Positions 1 to 5,925 of a stretch of 9,515 nucleotides of DNA are shown here, piece after piece; within the stretch, counting starts at the first letter, position 1, and each line of letters starts with the position of its first letter. Position numbers and translations under genes: made by a program. Below the pieces are notes generated by a model. It was given only the letters and a program-made list of their open reading frames with translations. It searched no databases and was not told the DNA's origin. The stretch lies in the NCBI GenBank assembly GCA_900544635.1, contig UQVV01000058.1:1-9515 (forward strand), read 5' to 3'. The DNA comes from an uncultured Cloacibacillus sp. (GTDB taxonomy: Bacteria > Synergistota > Synergistia > Synergistales > Synergistaceae).

Positions 1-128
1 GGGGGAATTTTCTCCCCCCGCGCGGAAATTCCGGCGCGCGCCCTCGCTTCGAGGGGGCGGAGGCCGGGCCGCGGTTTTTTTGCGGATTCGCGGAAAATCC
101 GACAATTTTATAGAAAGACCTGTCATAT
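1..128. other. Hairpin-rich non-coding leader upstream of pth
   Basis: No plausible gene is visible here. Three local inverted repeats can be read directly. The first is GGGGGA (1-6) with TCCCCC (13-18). The second is CGCGCGG (19-25) with CCG-G-CGCG (31-38, one bulged G) around an AAATT loop. The third is CCCTCG (41-46) with CGAGGG (50-55) around a 3-nt loop. A run of seven T follows at 75-81, then a fourth repeat, CGGATT (83-88) with AATCCG (96-101). The last 25 bases before the pth start are AT-rich (CAATTTTATAG, 103-113), as expected for a promoter -10 area or a weakly structured translation start. No convincing -35/-10 pair with 17-nt spacing was found. The region probably combines the 3' end of an upstream transcript with the pth leader. 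Confidence 0.6.
31..81 (+). terminator. Possible intrinsic terminator upstream of pth
   Basis: CCGGC (31-35) can pair with GCCGG (63-67), enclosing the perfect 6-bp hairpin CCCTCG/CGAGGG (41-55). A T7 run follows at 75-81. GC-rich stem followed by a T tract is the layout of a Rho-independent terminator, and it would end whatever gene lies upstream of the window. Against this, the T run begins 7 nt after the outer stem rather than directly at its base, and the bases next to the T run (CCG 64-66 with CGG 72-74) form only a 3-bp stem. In DNA this GC-rich, short inverted repeats also arise by chance. It could instead be an attenuator or a structured 5' leader of pth. Confidence 0.35.
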
Positions 129-713
129 ATGAAACTGATAGTCGGCCTGGGCAATCCGGGCTATCAATACGTATGGACGAGACATAACTCCGGCTGGATA
201 ATCGTCGATTCCTTCGTCGCGCGTCTCGGCCTCGGCGAACCGCAGATAAAATTCCGCGGCGCGTACTGGGGGCCCGCGATATGCTGCGGCGAGCGCGTCG
301 GCTTTCTCGAGCCGCACACGTACATGAACCTCAGCGGGCTTTCCGTCGGCGAGGCCGCGCGCTACCAGAATCTCGAGCCTTCGGACATACTCGTGGTCTC
401 CGACGACGTGGCGCTGCCGTTCGGGCGCATCCGTATGCGCAAGAGCGGCTCCGCGGGCGGACAGAACGGACTGAAATCGGTCCTCGGCGCGCTCGGCACG
501 CTCGACGTGCCGCGCCTGCGCATCGGCGTCGGCTCTCCCGACGTGAAGATGGACCTCGCCGACTGGGTGCTCGCGAAGATACCCCAGGACCAGCGCCGCG
601 AATGGGGCAAAATCGAGGACGCCGCGTGGGAGGCGCTGAACCTCTGGCTCACGGAGGGAATCGACGCCGCGATGACGAAGGCCAACGGTTTCAGGCTAAA
701 TGCCGGAGAATAA
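129..713 (+). CDS. pth: Peptidyl-tRNA hydrolase (Pth)
   Basis: Cytoplasmic esterase that cleaves peptidyl-tRNAs released prematurely from ribosomes and so recycles tRNA. The 194-residue length is normal for bacterial Pth. The N-terminus has the family signature VGLGNPG (5-11) followed by TRHN (17-20), placing the catalytic histidine at residue 19 (H20 of the E. coli enzyme). Other family positions are present: N9, PHTYMNLSG with N67, D92 in VVSDD (89-93), and GSAGGQNGLKS (107-117) with N113. The last has Gln where many homologues have His before Asn-Gly. The ATG at 129 is chosen because MKLIVGLGNPG begins exactly where the family begins. The Shine-Dalgarno is weak (AGAAAG, 112-117). The 3' end overlaps mfd by 14 nt. 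Pth next to mfd is a familiar arrangement in Firmicutes-like genomes. Confidence 0.97.
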   Translation: MKLIVGLGNPGYQYVWTRHNSGWIIVDSFVARLGLGEPQIKFRGAYWGPAICCGERVGFLEPHTYMNLSGLSVGEAARYQNLEPSDILVVSDDVALPFGRIRMRKSGSAGGQNGLKSVLGALGTLDVPRLRIGVGSPDVKMDLADWVLAKIPQDQRREWGKIEDAAWEALNLWLTEGIDAAMTKANGFRLNAGE

Positions 714-3700
714 GTCTCTTTACGCAGGGAGCTCGCTCGCCGCACTTGACGACGGCCTCTGGTACAGAAACAAGGGCGTCCACCTCGCGTCGAAGGGCGC
801 GATGCGTCCGTGGGTCTGCCGCGACATAGACTTCCCGCTGCTCGCGCTCCTTCCCGACGCGCGCCAGGTGCGCGACTTCGCCGCCGACGCGGCCGAGCTC
901 GGAGTGCTCGGCCGCGTCAAGGTGCTGCCCGAGCTGCCGATGTCCGAGGACGAAACGCGCGGCGACGCGCAGAAGATGGCGCGCGGCGACGTGCTCGAGG
1001 ACTTCAAGTACCGCGGAGGCGTCCTCGCCGCGACCCCGGCCTCGCTCATGTCTCCTTTTTCGACCGGCGGCGATTTCCGTGAGCTCGAGGTGGGGAAGGA
1101 GGCGGGGCGCGACCGCCTCGCCGACTGGCTCGCGCAGAAGGGCTACGAACGCGGCGACCTCGTATGGACGCCGGGGCAGTTCGCCGTGCGCGGCAGCATC
1201 GTCGATATATTCAGCCCCTCCGACATGTATCCGATCCGCGTCGAGTTCTTCGACGACGAGGTCGAGGATATACGTTATTACATACCAGACACGCAGAAAA
1301 GCCTCAAAAATATAAAAAAATGCTCGATACAGAGCCTCGTCGCCAAGAGCGACAACGTGCTGGAAAACTACTTCCCGAAGGATATGCGCGTGCTCTTCTT
1401 CGACCCGCACGGCCTCGACATGACGGCGGAGAACTCCGTATGGCTCTGGAACAACCTCGACCGCGACAGGAAGGACGCCGTGCCGTGGGAGCGCTGGGAA
1501 AAAATATGCGCCGCGCTCGCGGCCTACCGGCGGCTCCGCATCCTGCCGGACGTGAAAAACTGCGCCGCGCGCATGAGCGTCTCGCAGTTTCCGAACTTCC
1601 GCGGCAAGCTGCGCGAGGTTGAGAGCTACTGCCTGTCGCTGATAAACGACGGATATAAGATAAAGGTTTTCTCCGAGACGGAGCGCAACCTGCAATGGGC
1701 CGCCGTCAACGGCTTCGAGCAGAAGCGCGCCGTGCTCAGCGAGGGCTTCATAGATTCCGAGTCGCGCACGGCTGTAATCACCGACCTAGAATTATCCGGC
1801 ATCACAGTCGCGCGCCGCCGCATCGAGAACCACGCGCCCGCCGACTGGGGCGCGGGGCTCATGCCCGGGCAGTGGGTCGTCCACGACGATTACGGCGTCG
1901 CGCGCTATCTTGGCGCGGAGCAGGTGAAGACCTCCGACGGCGAGCAGGAATACCTCGTGCTGCAGTTCGCCGAGGAACGCCGCCTGCTCATCCCCGTCAT
2001 GCAGTTCCACAAGATTTCGCCGTGGTCGCCGTTGCCCGGGCAGGAGCCGACGGCTGACAGGCTCAAGGGCTCGCTCTGGAAAAAATCGGCGGCGAAGGCG
2101 CGCGAGATGGCGGAGCGCGCCGCCGCGGAGCTGATAAAAATTTACGCCGAGCGCGAGGTCAGCAAGGGCTTCGCCTTCCCGGAGAACCGCGAGATGATGC
2201 GCGACCTTGAGGAAAGCTTCCCGTACAAGGAGACGGCGGACCAGCTTCGCGCCATCGAAGAGGTCGAGGATGACATGGAGCGGCCCGTGCCGATGGACCG
2301 CCTCGTCGTCGGCGACGTCGGCTTCGGCAAAACCGAGGTCGCGATACGCGCGGCGGGCAAGGCGGCCTTCGCGGGCAAACAGACCGCCATCATGGTGCCG
2401 ACGACGCTGCTCGCACAGCAGCACTATGAATCCTTCTCCGTGCGCTTCGCGGACACAGGCGTGCGCGTCGAGACAGTCTCGCGCTTCGTCCCGCCCGCAC
2501 GCCAGAGGAAGATACTGACTGACCTAGCCGACGGCAAGGTCGACATAATCATCGGGACCCACAGGCTGCTCACCGACGACGTAAAGTTCAAGGACCTCGG
2601 CCTCGTGATAGTCGACGAGGAACACCGCTTCGGCGTCATGCACAAGGATCACATGAAGAAAGCCTTTCCGGGAGTCGATATGCTCATGCTCTCGGCGACG
2701 CCGATACCGCGCTCGCTCTCTCTTTCGATGAGCGGCCTGCGCGATATGTCCGTGCTTCAGACGCCGCCGCAGCGCAGGCTGCCGGTCATCACCGTCGTCC
2801 GCCCGTTCTCCGAGGAGCTTCTGAAGAACGCCGTGCTCCGCGAGAAGAACCGCGGCGGGCAGATATTCTTCGTACACAACAGAATAAGCGACATAGAGGA
2901 GCGCGCCGTGATGCTAAAGCGCCTCTTCCCGAAGCTGAAAATAACAGTCGCGCACAGCAAAACGCCCGAGGCCGCGCTTGAAAAGATAATGTCCGAGTTC
3001 GCCGCGGGCGTGACGGACATCCTCGTATGCACGACGATAGTCGAAAGCGGCCTAGACATTCCCGCAGCGAACACGCTCATCGTCGACGACGCGCAGGAGC
3101 TCGGCCTCGCGCAGATGTACCAGCTGCGCGGGCGCGTCGGACGGCGCGAGGACCAGGCCTACGCCTTCCTCTTTTACCCGAACGACGTGCATATCTCCGT
3201 CGAGTCGAGCGAGCGCCTCGAAGCTATAGCGGAGCTCGACGAGCTCGGCGCGGGCTATCAGCTCGCGCAGCGAGACTTACAGATACGCGGCGGCGGAGAC
3301 CTCGTCGGAATCTCTCAGCACGGCAACTCCACGAAAATCGGCTACCAGCGCTACTGCGACCTGCTCGCGGAGGAGATTGCGAAGATAAAGGGAACCTACA
3401 GGCCGCAGATAGAGCTCGAGGTCGGCTTCCCAGTCTCTATACCGGCGAGCTACCTTCCGCAGGAGAACCTGCGCGTCACGCTCTACCGCAGAATGCTCAA
3501 GGCCGAGTCGGACGGCGAGGTGCGCGCGCTGCGCGAGGAGACCGCCGACCGTTTCGGTAAGCTGCCGCCCGAGGTGGAGTTCCTCTTCGACGCGGCCGCG
3601 GTTCGGAACGCGGCATACAGGTACGGAATCACGAAAGTCCTCGCGGGCCGCTACGAGCTGATAGTATTCTGCACGCCGGACGAAAATTGGGAGAAGCTCG

Positions 3701-3813
3701 CGCTTCCGCAGCGCTGGCGCAAGCGCGCCGACGGCCTCATAGGCCCGGGCGGCTTCGCCGGGATGCGCGAAATGGCGCAAATGCTGTGCCGCAGGGACGC
3801 AGCCGCGCAATAA
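700..3813 (+). CDS. mfd: Transcription-repair coupling factor (Mfd)
   Basis: DNA translocase that removes RNA polymerase stalled at lesions and recruits UvrA. At 1037 residues it is shorter than the roughly 1150-1180 typical of E. coli and Bacillus, but all modules are recognisable. The N-terminal UvrB-like module spans about 1-210 and contains FAVRGSIVDIFSP (161-173), the UvrA-facing type of motif. The RNA polymerase-interacting domain is about 388-440 (VVHDDYGVARYLG). The translocase has Walker A GDVGFGKT (538-545), the DEEHRFG box (639-645), SATPIPR (665-671), TTIVESGLDIP (778-788) and QLRGRVGR (808-815). The TRG motif is around 856-875 (QRDLQIRGGGDLVG). The C-terminal TRCF domain is about 903-985. 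DEEH replaces the more usual DEEQ. The start lies inside pth with only a weak AGG (693-695) ahead of it, which suggests coupled translation. RecG shares the helicase motifs but lacks the UvrB and RID modules. Confidence 0.97.
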   Translation: MPENKSLYAGSSLAALDDGLWYRNKGVHLASKGAMRPWVCRDIDFPLLALLPDARQVRDFAADAAELGVLGRVKVLPELPMSEDETRGDAQKMARGDVLEDFKYRGGVLAATPASLMSPFSTGGDFRELEVGKEAGRDRLADWLAQKGYERGDLVWTPGQFAVRGSIVDIFSPSDMYPIRVEFFDDEVEDIRYYIPDTQKSLKNIKKCSIQSLVAKSDNVLENYFPKDMRVLFFDPHGLDMTAENSVWLWNNLDRDRKDAVPWERWEKICAALAAYRRLRILPDVKNCAARMSVSQFPNFRGKLREVESYCLSLINDGYKIKVFSETERNLQWAAVNGFEQKRAVLSEGFIDSESRTAVITDLELSGITVARRRIENHAPADWGAGLMPGQWVVHDDYGVARYLGAEQVKTSDGEQEYLVLQFAEERRLLIPVMQFHKISPWSPLPGQEPTADRLKGSLWKKSAAKAREMAERAAAELIKIYAEREVSKGFAFPENREMMRDLEESFPYKETADQLRAIEEVEDDMERPVPMDRLVVGDVGFGKTEVAIRAAGKAAFAGKQTAIMVPTTLLAQQHYESFSVRFADTGVRVETVSRFVPPARQRKILTDLADGKVDIIIGTHRLLTDDVKFKDLGLVIVDEEHRFGVMHKDHMKKAFPGVDMLMLSATPIPRSLSLSMSGLRDMSVLQTPPQRRLPVITVVRPFSEELLKNAVLREKNRGGQIFFVHNRISDIEERAVMLKRLFPKLKITVAHSKTPEAALEKIMSEFAAGVTDILVCTTIVESGLDIPAANTLIVDDAQELGLAQMYQLRGRVGRREDQAYAFLFYPNDVHISVESSERLEAIAELDELGAGYQLAQRDLQIRGGGDLVGISQHGNSTKIGYQRYCDLLAEEIAKIKGTYRPQIELEVGFPVSIPASYLPQENLRVTLYRRMLKAESDGEVRALREETADRFGKLPPEVEFLFDAAAVRNAAYRYGITKVLAGRYELIVFCTPDENWEKLALPQRWRKRADGLIGPGGFAGMREMAQMLCRRDAAAQ

Positions 3814-3833
3814 ATGATAAAATATAGCGGAAT

Positions 3834-3840
3834 TGGGGGA
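3834..3840 (+). promoter_or_regulatory. Shine-Dalgarno-like GGGGGA deciding the mazG start
   Basis: TTGGGGGA sits in an AT-richer patch just after the mfd stop codon. It can pair with the 16S anti-Shine-Dalgarno CCUCC using a G-U wobble. It is about 7 nt upstream of GTG 3847 but directly abuts ATG 3841, so it favours the GTG as the mazG start. It also argues against ATG 3814, which has no such site at a usable distance. Confidence 0.5.
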
Positions 3841-3846
3841 ATGTGC

Positions 3847-4650
3847 GTGACGCAGAACGAAACCGCGATGGCGGAAAAATTTGTGAAGCTGGTTAACGTT
3901 ATGAAAAAGCTCCGCGAGCCCGACGGCTGCCCGTGGGACAGGGAGCAGACCTACATGTCGCTGCGGCGCTACATAGTCGAGGAAGGCTACGAGCTGATAC
4001 AGGCGATAGAGGACGGCAACGTCCCGAACATGTGCGAGGAGTGCGGCGACCTCATGCTTCAGGTCGTCTTCGTCTCGTGCATGGCCGAGGAGCGCGGCGA
4101 CTTCACCGTCTGCGAGGTCCTCGACGGACTCACGAACAAGCTGATACGCCGCCACCCGCACGTCTTCGGCGAGGTACACGTCGATAATTCCGACGACGTG
4201 CTTAAAAACTGGGAGCAGATAAAATCCGCGGAGCGTAAGAAAAAAGAAGAAGACTCGTCCTACATGGCGGGAATCCCGCGCGGAATGCCCGCGCTGCTGC
4301 GCGCCTACCGCATACAGGAGCGCGCCGCGAAGCCCGGCTTCGACTGGCCCAAGGGCGACTGCGCGCCTGTGATGGCGAAGGTCGAGGAGGAAGCCGCGGA
4401 GCTCAGGGAAGCCGCCGCGTCGGGCGACAAGGCGAAAATCGAAGAAGAGCTCGGCGACCTGCTCTTCGCGTCGGTAAACCTATCGCGCCACCTCGGCGCC
4501 GACCCGGAGATAACGCTCCACCGCGCCTGCGAGAAATTCGCGGCGCGCTTCAGAAAAGTGGAGAAGTCAGTGGAAGAGTCGGGCCGTCCGTGGAAGGACT
4601 TCACGCTCGACGAACTTGAAGAATTCTGGCAGAAAGCGAAAAATCAATAA
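3847..4650 (+). CDS. mazG: Nucleoside triphosphate pyrophosphohydrolase (MazG, tandem domain)
   Basis: Hydrolyses NTPs and dNTPs to monophosphates and pyrophosphate, a nucleotide-pool sanitiser in the family. Two MazG domains are visible, as in the E. coli-type protein. Residues are numbered from this GTG start. The first has LREPDGCPWDREQT (22-35), EEGYE (45-49) and EECGD (64-68), the paired acidic Mg-binding motifs. The second has EEEAAEL (180-186) and EEELGDLLF (199-207). Between them lie a charged linker with KKKEED and the conserved GFDW. Both acidic clusters are intact, so both sites may be active. In-frame alternatives are ATG 3814 (directly after the mfd stop), ATG 3841 and ATG 3868. 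GTG 3847 has the best-spaced GGGGGA, while ATG 3868 (MAEKFVKLV) starts closest to the conserved domain. Product confidence is high, start confidence moderate. Confidence 0.93.
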   Translation: MTQNETAMAEKFVKLVNVMKKLREPDGCPWDREQTYMSLRRYIVEEGYELIQAIEDGNVPNMCEECGDLMLQVVFVSCMAEERGDFTVCEVLDGLTNKLIRRHPHVFGEVHVDNSDDVLKNWEQIKSAERKKKEEDSSYMAGIPRGMPALLRAYRIQERAAKPGFDWPKGDCAPVMAKVEEEAAELREAAASGDKAKIEEELGDLLFASVNLSRHLGADPEITLHRACEKFAARFRKVEKSVEESGRPWKDFTLDELEEFWQKAKNQ

Positions 4651-4656
4651 AACCAC

Positions 4657-4662
4657 TGGAGG
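4657..4662 (+). promoter_or_regulatory. Strong Shine-Dalgarno for the Nfu-type gene
   Basis: TGGAGG lies in the 19-nt gap after the mazG stop and 7 nt before ATG 4670. It is one of the two best ribosome binding sites in the window and fixes this start. The same frame stays open upstream to ATG 4616, but that extension lies inside mazG and encodes an unrelated basic peptide (MKNSGRKRK...). Confidence 0.8.
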
Positions 4663-4669
4663 AATTGCA

Positions 4670-4903
4670 ATGACCACAGAAGAGAAAATCAAAGACGTAC
4701 TCGCCAACAAGGTTTCGCCCGCGCTTCAGATGCACGGCGGCGACTGCTCGTTCGTGAAATACGACGAGCCGACGGGGACGCTCTACGTCGCCATGCAGGG
4801 CGCCTGCGGCACCTGCCCCTTCGCGCTCGAGACGCTCCGCATGACCGTCGAACAGGCGATTATCGCCGAGGTGCCCGAGGTCAAGGCCGTAGAAAGGGCG
4901 TAG
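4670..4903 (+). CDS. NifU C-terminal-domain (Nfu) Fe-S scaffold or carrier protein
   Basis: A 77-residue stand-alone Nfu domain, the small module that binds a [4Fe-4S] cluster and passes it to apoproteins. The diagnostic element is GACGTCPFA (43-51), with the Cys-X-X-Cys pair at residues 45 and 48 that ligates the cluster between two subunits. The early segment VSPALQMHGGDCSFV (15-29) matches the family's usual opening helix and strand, and VPEVKAVE closes the domain. There is no IscU-like scaffold or A-type domain attached, so it is the minimal form. The start is set by TGGAGG at 4657-4662. It sits 19 nt after mazG and 14 nt before phoH, so it is probably co-transcribed with them. The client proteins cannot be told from the sequence. 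The cysteines and length make another family unlikely. Confidence 0.93.
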   Translation: MTTEEKIKDVLANKVSPALQMHGGDCSFVKYDEPTGTLYVAMQGACGTCPFALETLRMTVEQAIIAEVPEVKAVERA

Positions 4904-4917
4904 GCTCCACGGAAATA

Positions 4918-5925
4918 ATGAAAGAAACAAGCCGGGAACCGGAGACGCTCCTGTCATCGACGGACGCCTCCGTAGTCCGGCTGCTCGCCGAACATGACGA
5001 AATACTGCGCCTCGTCGAGCAGATCTTTCCCGTAAAGGTCTACGCGCGCGGCAGCTCCCTCTCGATAAAGGGGGACGACGGGCAGCTGGTCAAAAAAATC
5101 GAAAACCTGTTGGTCCAGTACGCGGAGCTCTCGTTGTCGGGACACAAGTTCAACAGCGCGGAGATCCGCTACGGGCTGCACAGCATAGAACGCGGCGAGA
5201 CGGTCAACCTGCGCTCGCTCTACAACGACGTCGTCTGCATAAGCAACAGGGGCAAAGCGATACGCCCCTACACGAACGGACAGAAGGACTACGTCCGCGC
5301 GATCCGCGAGAACGACATAACCTTCGGCATCGGCCCCGCTGGCACGGGCAAGACATACCTCGCCGCGGCGCAGGCCGTAGCATACCTCAAATCGGCGAAG
5401 GTGAGCCGCATAATACTCGTGCGTCCCGTCGTCGAAGCCGGAGAACGGCTCGGCTATCTTCCGGGCGACATGAACGAGAAGGTCGCGCCATACCTCCGCC
5501 CGCTCTACGACGCTTTTTACGAGCTTCTCCCCGCGGAGAAGTTCGACCGCTACTTCGAGAAGGGCGTCATCGAGCTCGCGCCGCTCGCCTACATGCGCGG
5601 GCGCACGCTCAACGACAGCTTCATCATCCTCGACGAAGCTCAGAACACGACGCCCGAACAGATGAAGATGTTCCTGACGCGCCTCGGCTTCGGCTCGAAG
5701 GCCGTCGTCACGGGCGACATAACGCAGGTCGACCTGCCTGGCTCGAAGGAGTCCGGGCTCAAAGTCGTGCGCGATATTCTGAAAGACATCCCCGGAGTCG
5801 CCTTCATCAACCTCAGCGACGGGGACGTCGTGCGTCACGAAATAGTGCAGAGAATAGTGAGGGCGTACGAAGACTATGACAGACGGAGAAGAGAAGAAAA
5901 GCAGCCTGCTGCTGGACAGCTTTAA
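4918..5925 (+). CDS. phoH: PhoH-like ATPase (PhoH/YbeZ/YlaK family)
   Basis: Cytoplasmic P-loop ATPase. In many bacteria the gene neighbours ybeY, and the product is linked to RNA metabolism and ribosome maturation, with the exact activity unsettled. The 335-residue length is typical. Residues 1-120 form the N-terminal nucleic-acid-binding-like part. The ATPase core has Walker A GPAGTGKT (139-146), RPVVEAGERLGYLPGD (169-184, the PhoH signature), Walker B FIILDEAQN (235-243), VTGDITQVDLP (264-274) and the arginine-bearing VVRHEIVQRIVRAY (304-317). The C-terminus is basic (DRRRREEKQ) and is encoded within the overlap with the next gene. ATG 4918 is 14 nt after the Nfu gene and has only a weak GGA (4911-4913) ahead. 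The order phoH-pgpH-ybeY supports the call. The name rests on family membership and does not imply phosphate-starvation control. Confidence 0.96.
   Translation: MKETSREPETLLSSTDASVVRLLAEHDEILRLVEQIFPVKVYARGSSLSIKGDDGQLVKKIENLLVQYAELSLSGHKFNSAEIRYGLHSIERGETVNLRSLYNDVVCISNRGKAIRPYTNGQKDYVRAIRENDITFGIGPAGTGKTYLAAAQAVAYLKSAKVSRIILVRPVVEAGERLGYLPGDMNEKVAPYLRPLYDAFYELLPAEKFDRYFEKGVIELAPLAYMRGRTLNDSFIILDEAQNTTPEQMKMFLTRLGFGSKAVVTGDITQVDLPGSKESGLKVVRDILKDIPGVAFINLSDGDVVRHEIVQRIVRAYEDYDRRRREEKQPAAGQL

Noticed and set aside
80..114. Sigma70-like promoter before pth (TTGCGG at 80-85 with AT-rich 103-114)
   Set aside because: The hexamer found at 17-nt spacing (CAATTT) is a poor -10, while the better-looking TATAGA (109-114) has no -35 at proper spacing. 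I cannot support a specific promoter call.
281..829. Second + strand open frame overlapping pth and mfd (182 codons)
   Set aside because: The translation is extremely Arg-rich and low in complexity, typical of an out-of-frame reading of GC-rich DNA. The pth and mfd frames explain the region.
691..1695. Long open frame on the - strand opposite mfd (334 codons)
   Set aside because: It lies wholly across pth and mfd, which carry clear family motifs. The translation is rich in Ala, Arg, Val and Glu with no recognisable domain, as expected of an antisense frame in DNA with GC-rich third positions.
4616..4669. N-terminal extension of the Nfu gene to ATG 4616
   Set aside because: It would overlap the conserved mazG end and add an unconserved basic peptide. 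TGGAGG at 4657-4662 points clearly to ATG 4670.
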